Counted from the stretch's first letter, positions 35,057 through 47,074 are shown. The stretch: DNA of 64,000 bases from Allolobophora icterica (GCA_963556255.1 OY744615.1:10472115-10536114), one strand, 5' to 3'. The notes: a model not told the origin generated them from the letters alone. Numbers and translations are program-made.

Positions 35057-37049
35057 ACCTTACCTTTGCTGACGTAACATCGCGTTACCTCAGCAGAGTT
35101 TACCTTATCGAACCTTCCCTCAGATGTTGCCGATAGATCATAATATTCTTAATTATTTCGGTAATTAATCTGTTTGTACCAGGTAATGGCACTTTACGGT
35201 TCCAGTCCAGATGCATTATGATCTACAATATCGAGAAATCCACATCTCTGCTACTCACACGTTATTCGATGGCGCCAGGCATATTCAACAAGCACCCTGT
35301 TGCCATTTCACGTTGCCCCGTCTTGTCTCCGACAACGGATTGAATAATCCGTCGTTATTCCACGAGTAACGATCAATTAATTTTTATTGCGCCCGATGTT
35401 GTTGACGACGACGTCGTAATTGCTGGTGCTACATAATTCCTGCATGGCGAACATTCGGTACAAAGCGCTCTACGACAATTCGGTGCGTTCTTCCAGAGGT
35501 TTTTTTGCAAGCAGGAAAGCGCATCGCGTGGAGAAAGATTCAAATTCAGCGACTGTGATAAATATGAATCACAGATTTAAATATATAATTATATTTTAAT
35601 GAGTATAATTACAAACCTTTAATTACTTACGCCTGTGGTAAAGCTGGTTACATGACAGAGTACTGGGGCACTGCAGAAATAGGGTTAACGATTACTGCAA
35701 GCTTGAGCCGTATCCTTCCCAAACGTAATAGTAATCATAATCTCCAAACTTCTAAAGCGCCACTCGAAGGCAAAACGCAGGGCACCAACCTAGTCACGAG
35801 CGCTGCGTTAAATCAGAGGGTGTTCCCAAAGAGTAGTCCAAAGGAGGTCCGAGTCCGGTTACCATGGGGACAATTTAGGCAGATCAAGAGAGGAGACAGA
35901 GCAGCTGTTAAGGCGGGTGTCGTCTAGGGCGAGAAGAAATGGAAGGCGGAGAATCGGATGAATCAGGATAGGAGTTATTGAAAAGGTGAGACTTCAGCTT
36001 TGAGTGTAAGAATGTAAGAATGAATGTGGAAATAACGTAATCATAACCTCAGATTTTTCCAGCGCCCCCAGAAGAGAGCGAAGCCATGGAAACAAACTTA
36101 TTCACAGGAACCTATTTATCGGCGCTATTTGATTTGATTAGATAAGGATTAGATTAGACCAGCAATATATAACCTCATATTGTTTGCCCATCCGCAGGTT
36201 ACCCAATTAATGGATCCTTTGGGAACCTGTTGGCATATTCTATCAGGCTCCTGATCTGCCCTCTGAGGAGGTCTACCTCTTCTTCATTGTCGGACCTGGG
36301 CTCCTTCAGTTGCGGACCCAAAGCAATTGCTATTGTAATTAGTAACTTCTATTGCGCCTGTTTCTAATGCACAAGGCTTCAACCGATGGCACGCCAAAAC
36401 CAAGCCGTAATCAGGTTAATATCTAGAAGATCACTCATTCCATTTATCACAGGCGCTCAGTAAAAAACCAAATCAGACACTTCTGTTCATAACACGCACT
36501 TGTTTAGATAAATTAAACAATCACACGTGCAACAGCAATATCAGGTGCCACTACATGTATAGCCTAGGCACTGTATTAAGAGTCTTCATACATACATACA
36601 GTATATATATACGCACATATGTATGCATACATGCCAACATAGCTACATCCATATATAGATATATTGTAGCATACATAGGCCTACATACGAACATGCGTGC
36701 ACACATACATCTGTCTGAAGACGCGCTATATAAATTTAGGATAACATTTCTAACATAATTTCAAAATGTCCGTTACGCGATAAGCTAATGCCCGAAACTT
36801 CAACTACAATACTTAGTGACATCATAACCGTATTCCGAAACCCGAATCTTATCCCACGCGATGCGATTGTACCTTTGGGGTCGGACTTTGAAATCCAAGT
36901 GCGGAGTGATTTCGTTGACTGTGTTGGATGTGAGTTTTCGATCGTCGTTGTTGGTCCATCCTCCGTTCTGTCTCCCTCCGCGTCTACCCCTTCGACTAAG
37001 ACTCCCTGGAAATTTAATTAAACGTTGTTTGTCAGTTGTATTGAGCTCC
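35057..37049. other. No gene seen; degenerate repeats
   Basis: About 35740-35990 is the same old repeat as 30850-31210. About 36560-36720 is CATA-rich with a CGCTATATAAATTTAGG tail at about 36724. No exon is supported. Confidence 0.4.
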
Positions 37050-37590
37050 TTAATGAACAGAAGCGAGAACGAGGTGGAGGAAGACGAGGAAAAGGAGGAA
37101 GAACAAGAGGAGGAAGACGAGGAGGAAGACGAAGTGAAGGAGGAAGATTAAGAGGAGAAATATGGGGAGGAAGAGTAAGAGGAGGAGGAGGAAGAGGAGG
37201 AGGAGGAGGAGGAGGAGGAGGAGGAAGAGGAGGAAGATAAAGTGGAAGAGGAAGAGGAAGAAGAGGAGGAGAAAGAAGAGGACGAAGATAAAGTGGAAGA
37301 GGAAGAGGAGGGAAAGGAGAAGAAGGAGGAAGAGGAGGAAGAGAAGGAAGATGAGGAGGAGGAAGGGGCAAAGTAAGATGAGGAGATGAGGAAGAAGAGG
37401 CGGAGAAAGAGGAAGAGGAGGAAGATAAGAAGGGAGATGAAGAGGAATAAGAAAAGGAGGAAGTACAGGAAGATGAAGAGGAGGATCAGGAGGACGTGAA
37501 GGAGGAGACGGAAGAAGACGAAGAGCAAGAACAAAGTAAGAAGAGAGAGGAGAATGAAGGCAAAGAGATGCAAAGAGAAATAAGACCACC
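37050..37590. repeat. Long purine (GGA/GAA)n tract
   Basis: About 540 bp in which the plus strand is nearly all A and G. It gives Arg/Lys/Glu/Gly-rich plus frames and Pro/Ser/Leu minus frames, none credible as genes. Similar to 3830-4327. Confidence 0.9.
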
Positions 37591-37859
37591 TTTTGCTCTC
37601 TGAGACAGAACTATAATCCAACTACTCCTTATAGTTTGTTATATAACATGTTTTGTTTTAGTGGAAGCAATAAAATGATTTGATTTGATTTGATTTGATA
37701 AACTCATTCAAACACATACATTCATTTATTAAGTCTGCTGTACTGCAATGACTTCTATATCGCCAGTGTCATAAAGGACAAAGGTCACTTAACCATAAAA
37801 TGTAAACCACAAAAACACACAGATCGATTCTTTCCATCACTGATTGCAATTATAATTGA

Positions 37860-38225
37860 CACAAAACAACACACACACACACAAATACAAAAAATGATAC
37901 AAACACACGAATACAAACACACAAACACAAACACACAAGTACAAACAGGCAAACACATACACACGAATACTAGCACACATACACATACATACAAACAGAC
38001 AGACACACAAATACAAACAGACAAACACACAAATGCAAACACATACAATAGCACGTACACACAAATGTAAACAGCGAAACATACACAAATACAAACAGAA
38101 AGACACACACAAAGAAATACACAACTACAAACAGACAAACACAGACAAACACACAAATGCAAGCACACACAAGCATGCACAAACACAAACAGACAAACAC
38201 ACACAGATACAAACAGACAGACATA
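37860..38225. repeat. CA/ACAAA-rich simple tract
   Basis: ACACACAAATACAAACAGACA-like repetition without a fixed unit. Cys/Val-rich minus-strand frames are artefacts. Confidence 0.85.
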
Positions 38226-38551
38226 GATCATATTCTGTCCATCAATATGCCGCTTTCTCATTCCAAGTCACCAAGTCCTCTAATCGACGTAATCCGATAT
38301 ACTTGCGCTATATCAGTTCCGTTCTTCTGGCGCCTAAGCGAATGGTCGAGACGTGTAGGAGGAATCGAACCAGGGCTTTCCTAAGTGGTTTATCGTGTCT
38401 AGAATAGGGGAGGGATAGAGGGTTAGCGAAAACTGATATCGATGAACAGCTATGCTGTGGGATCTATTTGAGGAATTAGACACCCGTTTATATAGGTCCG
38501 AGTCCAAATAAATATTATGCTTCGTCGTTACCCTGCATTGCTAAATGCACA

Positions 38552-38790
38552 ATTTCGCCACTGTCCGAAATCTGGTAGTGCCAGTCCGAAGAATGAATAA
38601 AAAAGGAGGGCAACGATAATCATTTTTGTTGTGACACAGCGTCGTTAAACAGCAACTAACTAACTGAAATTATTGCAAATGTACAACTCCGTCAACGCCC
38701 GAACTCTGGTAGTGCCAGTCCAAACCCTGGATAAAGAAATAGGGCGACGCTAATCACCTTTGTTATGACACAGTGTCGTTCAACATAGAT
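38552..38790 (+). repeat. Two R2 repeat copies
   Basis: CTGGTAGTGCCAGTCC ... GACACAGCGTCGTTAAACAGC at 38570-38655 (second phrase here shortened in meaning to GACACAGCGTCGTTAAAC), and a second copy at 38700-38785. An R1 core follows at 39050-39095. Confidence 0.8.
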
Positions 38791-40139
38791 TTCACACAAA
38801 ATTGATATGCTTCCGAAGTCCTTGACGTCGGTCTAAACGGAAAGATCCGTAATCCTAAAAATAATGCAAGTCTATCCAGCGATGAGGATTATTGTAGGAT
38901 TATTATAGCGTCAGAAACAACGATTTAAAAGGTGTGTAAGCGCAGCGTACGAGTTTAAAATCGGTGTTTATGTTTAACGATATCTTGTGCCTTCCGGAAC
39001 AACCTACGTTGACATTATAGTAAATGTTAATTGATATGGATGGATTCAATGAGTTTAAAGAGGATTTATGGCAACAAAGGCCGGTGACGTTGGTATGAAA
39101 ACAATTCGTGCGTCCAGTGTTATTATTCCAGAGTGTAACCAAATCTTCAACTGGTGTAGGAACAGATGACTCGACGTGTCAGAATTTTAACGAGAGTCGG
39201 ACTGGGCCCATGTTATGGGCCTTGCTATTTCAATTATGCAAAGGGCCCCAAACCCAATATGGCCCATAAAATGTAGCATCGGACGAATTAATTTATTTTA
39301 GGCAAATGCTGCACATGATAAAAAAAATAATAAAAATAACATTTTTAATAATGATGACAAGCCTTAAACGTTAGTGTTATTAGTTTTAAACATTGTTAAA
39401 TTTTAATATATTATTTGATTGAATAAATCGATTGTTGCGACATCATTGTCGATCGTAATGTAGTGATCGCCTTGGGAGTTGGTAGGCCCCAATATTCAAT
39501 ATATTTGTACTATGGCACGAGGTCACAATGGCCACTGATTTAAACCCAATGACTGGGCTTCAAATCCCACACCAGTCAATTGATATCGACATATCTCGCA
39601 TTGTAAAACCGAGGAGTAAACTTGGAAGTCATCAACTGCCTTCTGAAAGCCATTCCAAGCCGTATCGTGGGTTGTGGTTTAACGCTGACCATTTCTAACC
39701 CACAAACGAGAAAACGTGGTTGAATTAAACGAGGTTGACGGTAGGTAGTTTGTTTGACGACTCTCTGTCATAGCGAAAATTAATACCGTCGGCCTCCTCC
39801 TATATAACTGGCTCGGCTAGCTACAATGGTAATGGCGTACGTCCCATGCAACTTTGTGCGACACTGCCTGTGGATCGCAGTTAGACGCCCGATGGTGGCT
39901 TATTACAGAAACTGAATCTCGAGCCATCGAGGTCAATCCGTACACGGGGACAATAAATGGCGTTGCGCACATTCAAAAGGGCAGCGATGGTGAGAGATCT
40001 CACCTGTTCAATTACTTTAACACTTTAAAGACGAACTGCATTGGTTTCCCGGTCGCTTTTAATACACGTTCGTCGTTAAAGTGTTAAAAATAAGCAGAGT
40101 CAATGCTATAGGGTTGCTACACAAAAACGTCTATATTAA
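38791..40139. other. No gene recognised
   Basis: Contains the R1 piece at 39050-39095 and AAAGGTGTGTAAGC at 38925. A GTCGGACTGGGCCCA start near 39194 hints at another MITE whose far end I cannot find. Nothing codes. Confidence 0.4.
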
Positions 40140-40830
40140 CATTTTATGATTTTACATTTAAACCGAGGTTGTGGACTGGCACCACTCGAATACGGTTGTC
40201 TCATAATTTACCTGATCGATGGGTTAATTACTGTTTAACGACGTCTTGTCATAACGAAGCTGACTAACGTCGCCCTCCTCATCCTTTCTCCAGGCTTGGG
40301 ACTGGCACTACCAATGCACGGGCAGTGGCAGAGTTATCTTCGTATAAGTTCCTGTGTTTAACGACCTCTTATGTCTGTCAGGGCCGTTGACGTCGACCTT
40401 ACATTGAAATCTTATTCACAGTTATCTTCTTTTAAATGTGTCAGTTTATAAGGAGTTATCTTCATTGATTGATTATTTGTCACCCTCCTCCTTTGCCCAG
40501 GCTTGGGACTGGCGATAGCGTAGATTACCATGGCCGATAGGCCTACTGATGCAGCGACCAATTATTGGTTTCTAGTGTTTAATGACGTCTTATGGATGCT
40601 ATGGTAATTGACATTGCCCTCCTCCTTTATCCAGGCTTGGGTCTGGCACTACCAGAGTATCGGCGGTGGCGGAGTTGATCCGATGATTGGTTGATTAGTG
40701 ACTGCTTAACGACGCTGTGACATAACATACATAATTATCCTCGCCCTCCTCCTTTATCCCAGCATAAGACTGGCACCACAGCGTCCGGGCAGCATTTTCG
40801 CCGATCCGAGAATAGTACAGCAATATGGAC
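40140..40830 (-). repeat. Cluster of R2/R1 hybrid repeats
   Basis: Four to five reverse R2 copies (CCTCCTCCTTTATCCAGG, CTTGGGACTGGCACTACC) at about 40160, 40228-40340, 40480-40535, 40578-40680 and 40702-40800. Two of them carry an R1-type start (TTTAACGACCTCTTATG at 40356; TTTAATGACGTCTTATGG at 40577) joined to an R2 body. Confidence 0.8.
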
Positions 40831-41585
40831 CGATATCCCGTATTTGCTGTACTGGTAAACGTGGTAACTAATACAATAATCATCGTTCATACAACTTCTA
40901 GTTTCAACTATATGATCATCGATTGGTGGAAAATGAGAAGAACGTGACATAGACCTATTCGTACTAAATTAGGCCCAGCTGACTGTACATCAACGTAGGC
41001 CATTATTTACAGTTTTTGTCCAGTCGATGGCACGCGCCCTAATTGTTTCTATCCCTCTAACCTAAATTCGCCCACGTGTTGTCACAACGTGACCGCGCTT
41101 CTGTACAACTTACATGTAGACATGATTATCATTTCTTTCTTACACAATCCAATCAACAGTATCATTACAATATATAACTTCGTATAGGCTTATCGTCAAA
41201 AGTTAAAAGCGATTGATAAATATTAGTTTAACGACGTCTTACGGCTACCAAGGCCATTGACGTCTTTAGAGATAGTAGACCAGTGTCTGACCCACAGAGG
41301 GTATCTGTCTGGAAGTGGGGGAACGCAGACAAGGTTTTTTATGTAGTACTGGCATACCCAAACACGAATCTATTGAGTCTGCACACAATATAGGTTGGAT
41401 GTAAAAGTTAAAGCACTTTCAAGGTGGTCGCCAGCCAAAATAGTTAGCCTTGGAATTTAAAAAAGGCTTTAGAAATGACTGCTAGAAGCAAATCATGTAA
41501 CAACTTTCTAACAGGTTTTTCTAGACTAATTTGACCCTGCTGAAAACGAAAATCGCGGTTGGCAAGCTGGATTTTTAACGGTTGC
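40831..41585. other. No gene seen; one R1 core
   Basis: An R1 core is at 41224-41264 (GTTTAACGACGTCTTACGG ... CATTGACGTC). The remainder is unclassified. Confidence 0.45.
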
Positions 41586-41589
41586 ATGG

Positions 41590-41820
41590 AAAAACAAGAT
41601 GGCGGCCAAAATGGCGGCTAATATCTTCAATTAGCTATTAGTAAAGTCATGTATGTCATGGAAACATGATTTTAGAGTCTAAATTAACATTTTCGGGGTC
41701 AAGGAATGCGATGGAACTAAAGACAAATATGTAGCACTGCCAGAAAACAAAATGGCGGACAAAATGGCGGACAAATATCTTCAAATGGCTATAAAACAAA
41801 ATGGCGGTCAGTCTGGAGTA
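41590..41820 (+). repeat. Cluster of AAAATGGCGG words
   Basis: At least five copies of (C/G)AAAATGGCGG or AAGATGGCGG, around 41600, 41610, 41750, 41762 and 41800, with ATATCTTCAA repeated twice nearby. The word matches the core of the YY1 site CCGCCAT in reverse. It may be an internal feature of a dispersed repeat and not a regulatory cluster. Confidence 0.6.
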
Positions 41821-42329
41821 GTGTTTTCTTGGTCAAAGCATACAAAGGAAGTAACATTCTATATGCAACATTGATGTTATTGCAGTTTAACCATAATTAT
41901 TTACATGACATTTTTAGTAGTTCGTGATTGCAGTTTAACCATTTTATATGTTATTAGTGTTTCATGACTTGACTAGAGCTATTTCAAGCATTGCTGCAGT
42001 CAATGCAATTGCACATAAGTGTGCATGGCAAGTTCGCTCTTCGACAGCAGCAGTGCTTGGTGCTACACATCAACTTTGCATGATTTACAGTAGACAAACT
42101 CTAGACACAACTGTGGCACAGGACCAATTGTAGACCAGACTGGAACGAGAACACCTTCTTCATCCACACTCTATCCTGATGAATTTAACCCACTTTAGTC
42201 CCACTAGTCGCCATAAATGATGAAGTGATGAAATGATTTTATTTTATTATGACCTTGAGGTTTGAAGTCGAAATCCTCATTAATAATGAGTCATTATGGT
42301 GCTTTCTGCATTAGCTATTAATAATAATT

Positions 42330-43090
42330 GGTCTACCGTCTATATAAGCTAATGATTGCCATTCGAGAAACCTGGATCTCCATTTCGTCCTCTAACCCCC
42401 GTATCTCTGATTGCACTCCTCCTGGCTACTCCTTGCAAAGCTTTTCTCGCATCAGCTCCTCCTCAAAGTCTGCAAAAATCTCTGGTGCAGTACCGCCTTC
42501 TTGGTCCGTGTGAACCGGCTGTCGTCCTAAATTCCTCTCTCATACCTTTTCCTCTTTTGAATGCCCCTCCACAACTCCTCGACTTGCCCCCGACGTACCC
42601 GCAGTTTTCAATATCTACCGCCATTCCACCTCGTCCGCCTCCTCCTTCAAATCCTCTATCTTCCTTGATGAATTCGGCTCCCAGAGGGACAAAGTCAAAG
42701 TCAACATTTGACGTGAAGAGAGGAGGTAGATTTGAACTTAAATTTTTGATTGGTTTCGATCTTATGGTAATTTAAAGCTGAAGCGGAATGAATTCGGCTC
42801 CCAGAGGGACAGAGAGAAAAACAGAGAACAGAGACAGACAGACAGAGAGTCTGTCTGTCTCTGTTCTCTGTTTTTCTCTGTCCCTCTCTGTCTCTGTCTG
42901 TCTGTCTCTCTCCGTCTGTCTGTCTGTCCCTCTCTCTCGCTGCCACTACTCCCAACGAGTTCTTACTAAGCGGCCATTTTAACATTCATGTAGACAATCC
43001 CTTGCTTCCGATTTCTTCGTCTCTTCAGTCAATCTCACCCAAAACGTCCACTTCCCGACCCATGTCAAGAAAATGAACCCTTGATTTCCT
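42330..43090 (+). pseudogene. CR1/L2-type LINE endonuclease fragment
   Basis: Read with frame changes: ETWISISSSNPRISDCTPPGY (the ETW..P endonuclease motif; 21 residues spelled only to show the start, key residues Glu-Thr-Trp), then EPAVVLNSSLIPF, FNIY-like text and HFNIHVDNPL (the GDFNIH motif, here decayed). It is interrupted by a duplicated 24-bp ATGAATTCGGCTCCCAGAGG phrase (42668 and 42788) and an inverted repeat. Clearly non-functional. Confidence 0.65.
42810..42895. repeat. GACAGA/TCTGTC inverted repeat
   Basis: The arms GGGACAGAG...CAGACAGA and TCTGTCTG...CTCTGTCCC are complementary over about 34 bp with a very short loop, so the strand could fold into a hairpin. It lies within the LINE fragment. 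Confidence 0.7.
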
Positions 43091-43104
43091 CATTACCTCC
43101 ACCG

Positions 43105-43205
43105 CTTTTTGACCTTTTTTGGGAATTTCATGACAATGCGTTTTACTACTTCTTATTTTACTACTGGGGCAAATCTTAAAACTCTTGCAACATTTGTCCT
43201 ACTAG
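43105..43205 (-). mobile_element. MITE family 1 fragment, left part
   Basis: Matches the inner part of the 753-1090 element in reverse (ACTACTGGGGCAAATCTTAA, TTGCAACATTTGTCC). Together with 43856-43945 it appears to be one MITE copy split by the LINE end that lies between. Confidence 0.65.
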
Positions 43206-43314
43206 TCATACTAGGCCTCCTTTAAACATACATTCGTCATCCAAACTATCACACTCTGTTCTCAACATTACTGATCATTATCTTATCATGGCTACCTTAA
43301 TATAATAAACCCTT

Positions 43315-43854
43315 TTCCTAACCCAAAGTCCCAGCTACGGCTTGCCCCCTAAATACCTCTCTGACCTTAGGCGGCAACCTCTCTCTGCAACTTCTGTTCT
43401 TCCTTTACGCTCTACTGGCCATCTTGATCTCTTTGTCCCTCGTACTAGGACCACTCTGGCCCAACGTCGAGCTTTTGCTGTCACAGGTCCCTCTGCCTGG
43501 AATGGTCTTCCATGTCGACTTCGAACTAAACTCATGATGGGAATCCCCCTGCATCTACTCGCTTGCTCAAGACGTTTCGGTTTCCACGGGGCTCATGCAC
43601 TGAGGGCGCCTCTGAATAGTTTATACTGCGAGACAGTGCTTGAAATGGACCGGAACGCACTGGAACGCCGTTCCGGTTCGTCAAATGCATCTGTATTATC
43701 GTTGCATTTCGTCCAGTGGAAAATACTATGAAATTAACGTTTTTATTGTGTGAATGCACCCATATCTTTGACTAGCGTTCCGTTTCGTAAAATTTTCCAT
43801 TTCGAGCACTGCTGCGAGAGGCGCCTTATAAATTACTAGATACGATACGATACA
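43315..43854 (+). pseudogene. CR1/L2-type LINE 3' end, MITE-interrupted
   Basis: Reads LPPKYLSDLRRQPLSAT, HLDLFVPRTRTTLA and TGPSAWNGLP, the C-terminal end of a CR1/L2 reverse transcriptase, then a 3' UTR ending in GAGGCGCCTTATAAATTAC and GATAC repeats. Nearly the same text starts at 63895. A 178-bp MITE with its target duplication sits in the 3' UTR at 43634-43811. Confidence 0.8.
43634..43811. mobile_element. hAT-like MITE (178 bp)
   Basis: Inverted ends CAGTGCTTGAAATGGA and TCCATTTCGAGCACTG (one mismatch) with an exact 8-bp duplication CTGCGAGA (43626-43633 and 43812-43819). The GAACGCCGTTCCGG core links it to the elements at 15787-16049 and 10175-10430. Confidence 0.9.
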
Positions 43855-43855
43855 T

Positions 43856-43945
43856 TGACTGGGACAAGTCAGCCTAACTACTGGGACAAATCCTAAGACT
43901 ACTGGGACATTTGTCCCACTAGTTATACAGTTAAAATATGCCCTG
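43856..43945 (-). mobile_element. MITE family 1 fragment, terminal part
   Basis: Reverse complement of the start of the 753-1090 element, including the terminal GTTAAAATATGCCCTG (43930-43945), which is identical to the family's left end. Confidence 0.8.
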
Positions 43946-44691
43946 CTTTGCTGTAAACGAGGCATTTTGAATGTACTTCGGCCATTTTGCGTGATAACGG
44001 TCGCATATCGTTAGCGTACGATAAAAAGGTGTGTAAAACTTAAGTACCATCCTCGACGATTTGGAAGTCCGGTTCATAAGCGAAGTAAATAATAAAAATC
44101 AGAAACACTGAGATATAAACACAAAATATAAAACACAATAAACTTGAAAATTTACAGAAAATACTGAGGTTTTTCAACGCATAAAATCCTTGAGCGTGCA
44201 CCTTAGCCACCTGGCGACTAACTTTCTAACAAATTAATCTTAAAATTTTTGTACAAATTCAGTCTCTAATTTCTTATTTCTCCGACCTCTTTTTAATGCA
44301 GACTCATTTTTTACGTGTAAGTTGCATGCTAAACTTTATAATAATACACAGATTCATTCCCCCGCGTTTCCATAAAGTATATTACATTAGTAGATAATGG
44401 ACTATAGGATGCTTTTGCATTTTATTTCATTTTTAAACTTTCCTCCATAGCTGTTGACGTCGATCTTACCAAAGATCTAAAAAAAGATCAAAATACGATA
44501 GATAATTTAGCAAAACTGACTTTTCTATGGTCGGATAAAAACACTTTAAAGGTGTCTAATTACACACTAAACTTGAAAGATTTGTGGCGCTATTGATATC
44601 TTGCTGCTGCCAAGTCCACTTATATTCATTTCGTATAAAGGTCTGTTCTGTGTAAGTAAACCGAAAGGGAAGTTACCGTAGGGCCTATAAA
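43946..44691. other. No gene seen
   Basis: AT-rich. AAAAAGGTGTGTAAAAC (44025) and TTTAAAGGTGTCTAATT (44540) are R1-monomer words. No exon. Confidence 0.45.
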
Positions 44692-44995
44692 CACAGTAGA
44701 AATAATTACACAGTATGTCGACTCCCGGCCGATGCAGCAGTCAGAATGTGTGACCGACCGCCATTTTGAATATGAGCTTTTACACGTCGATACACCGGAA
44801 TCCATCACATAGAATATTTTTTAAACGTTACAACACCGAGGACTTTATTATAATTAACAATATTATTTTTAACGTTAATTTCAGCTTAAATCTATAATTC
44901 AAAAGCTCAGTTTCAAAATGGCGTCACCCCAAAAACTACTCAACAGGCAGCGATGGGAGTCGACGTACTGTGTAATTATTTATAGGCCTACTGTG
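44692..44995. mobile_element. Foldback MITE with long arms (304 bp)
   Basis: Outer ends CACAGTA and TACTGTG. The arms pair imperfectly over about 100 bp (ATAATTACACAGTA, GTCGACTCCC, GCCATTTTGAA in each). The flanks CTATAAA at 44685-44691 and 44996-45002 match exactly over 7 bp. Superfamily uncertain. Confidence 0.7.
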
Positions 44996-45264
44996 CTATA
45001 AATGAGCGTCTGCACACTAATAACAGTTGCCAAAAGTCTTCTGAATAGCGTTCATCACTTCTCTGGATTTGTCTGTCTTATCCCTGGCACGGATAATAAT
45101 TAATATGAATCACATATTTCGGGATTGAAACATTCATTATTTTATGGACACTCCTCTAAGTTAGTTGATGGAGAAGAAATTAGTCTTCATAGCAGCCAAT
45201 GTCGGTTTAGTTAATCGCCAGATGGCCAGAAGAGACGGAGTAGAATTTCACGACAGTAGGCCTA

Positions 45265-46286
45265 CAGGGTGGGCCATTAAATTGACTTCATCGCCTTCAA
45301 TCTGAATTATTTATTCAATTATTATATTTTTTCTTGTCAAAATGCAAGTGGTTTGTTGCTAAATGTTAATTTAAAGGAAATCAGAAATTATATTCTGTGT
45401 GCCCGCCTCGGTTCTGAAAATGTTTCTCTAGGCCTAAACGTCTGCATGCACCGCTTGTTAATGTTCCTGTCTATAAATCGCTGGGACATATTTCGCCACT
45501 CCTAACAATGGCCAATTTCAGTTCTTCTATTGTTGTAAATTTACCAAGAATGTAGATTTTTGTTGGAGAGCACCCCAAATAGCACAGTCTACCGGGTTTA
45601 GGTCTGGGTTATTTTGGGGCCAGATGCCTTGTTCCATGAAGGTGACAGTGTTTTTTGCTGTGTGTGAAGGAGCTCCGTTCTGCTGCAACGTCCAATTGTA
45701 AAGATTACATCTTGCTTGAAATACCAGGAAGTAAACCTTTTTCTAGAACGTGATCACAGTAGTATCTACTGTTTACTTTGGCTCCCGGTTGAAAAAATTG
45801 CATGTACATTATTTTTTCCCACCCGAGACACACCGACCGAAACCATGATGCTGCGATGGAAATGTTCACGCTCACGTAAGAGTCTTGTTGCTGGAATTTG
45901 CTTTTTCTATCTTGCATCAGAATATACACGATCATTTTGAGAATAAACTGATGTGGCAGCTGTTATTGTCTCTTCCTCTTTGAACCAAATGCTTCGTACA
46001 TTTCTGTCGTTAGGAAACATTTCAAGTAGCTAAGCTGCTGACTTCGTTGCAGACGTTTTAATTTGCAGCCTTCATTCATCACCTTCACCGTCACGCGTTT
46101 GTACGCTTAAGTTGTAAATCTTGCTTCACAATAAAGATGGCTACCGGAAGTTGACGAAATAACTTACGTATTGTAAGTAAATACATCGTAGAATAATTTA
46201 AGTGTTTACTATTTACTAAAAACGCAGTTTGATATCGTATTAAACACGATCGTACGCGATGATCTCATTTTTAATGGCCCACCCTG
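45265..46286 (-). mobile_element. Mariner-like transposon relic (1022 bp)
   Basis: Ends CAGGGTGGGCCATTAAA and TTTAATGGCCCACCCTG are inverted repeats, extended imperfectly by ATCATCG-like text. TA precedes the left end; the right flank is TG, a mutated duplication. The interior is a decayed minus-strand mariner-type transposase. Confidence 0.78.
45430..45935 (-). pseudogene. Decayed mariner-type transposase
   Basis: The minus strand reads MQFFQPGAKVNSRYYCDHVL and EKGLLPGISSKM (45705-45800), matching the PGAKVNS.YYC..VL..GLLP segment of mariner-type transposases. Further frames carry text resembling the PQNSPDLNPxDYxIWG end region (45570-45640). The stops and frame changes are obvious, so no active enzyme is made. 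Confidence 0.7.
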
Positions 46287-46304
46287 TGTGTGTGACGGTG
46301 TTGC

Positions 46305-46415
46305 CAACTCCGCCACTACCCGTACTCTGGTAATACCAGACCAAAGTCTGGATAGAAGAGGAGGACGAAGCTCATCATCTTTATTATGACACAGGGTCGT
46401 TAAAAAGAAACTAGC
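46305..46415 (+). repeat. R2 repeat copy
   Basis: CCGCCACTACCCGTACTC, GAGGACGAAGCTCATCATC and GACACAGGGTCGTTAAAA in order, the R2 body in forward orientation. Confidence 0.75.
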
Positions 46416-46691
46416 CAACGAAGTGAAACAGATTTTGACAGCCTTGTATCTCTGAAGGAAATGGCCAATCGGTCCTAAACGTGCTTTGGAGAATGTGGAC
46501 ATTATTGTCAAAGATATTACGGTTCGGCAATTTTATAGGCCCAATTCTATTTGAGAAATCTATTGAAGTAAAAACGGCAGTAATGTGGTTGGCTCTGGAC
46601 GTTGAATTGGGCTGCAGTAATGCCCTCCCAGCGAAGTTATTACCTACAAGTTACAACCTCCGACAAAGGACACACAATTTTTCTCAATCAG
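46416..46691. other. No gene recognised
   Basis: A 71-codon plus frame at 46481-46696 has no recognisable feature. Confidence 0.35.
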
Positions 46692-46836
46692 ATTAGGACT
46701 CGATGAACTTTATTCCACGAATGTTGTTTAAAAACATATACTAAACTCAAACAATTGATACACAACACCTCTATGCCTGAAAAGAAGTCGTTGAACTTTA
46801 TTCCTCGACTTTTGTTCAATAACATATACTAAACTT
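46692..46836. repeat. 97-bp tandem duplication
   Basis: CGATGAACTTTATTCCACGA ... AACATATACTAAACT recurs 97 bp later with several changes. Confidence 0.75.
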
Positions 46837-46838
46837 CT

Positions 46839-47074
46839 GGGGCGTGGTGGCTCAGTGGTAAGTTCGGCGCCTTGTGACCGGAGGGTTGCAGGTTCGAATC
46901 CCACTCTAGCCGCTGCGTACGGACCTTGTGCAAGTCCTTCACTCGCAATTGCCCGTGGCGCTTCGGCGTGAAAATTCCAGCACAGTATCAAATGCTGTAG
47001 TCGGGAGCGCCTCTGAGTAGTAGTAGACTTCAAGAGGCGCTATAGAAATATCCCGAATAAATAAAAAAAAATAA
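46839..47074 (+). mobile_element. SINE-A, full-length tRNA-derived SINE
   Basis: The head is GGGGCGTGGTGGCTCAGTGG (A box) with GGTTCGAATCCCAC (B box). The body is rich in GGCGCTTCGGCGTG and TCGGGAGCGCCTCTGAGTAG, and the tail is GGCGCTATAGAAATATC plus A-rich. It is a SINE and not a tRNA gene, because it lacks a cloverleaf acceptor pairing and continues into the body. Reverse interrupted copy at 23298-24091. Confidence 0.85.

Noticed and set aside
39190..39500. MITE starting GTCGGACTGGGCCC
   Set aside because: No matching opposite end or target duplication found.
46839..46920. Possible tRNA gene (A and B boxes)
   Set aside because: No full cloverleaf, continues into a SINE body and tail, and recurs elsewhere.
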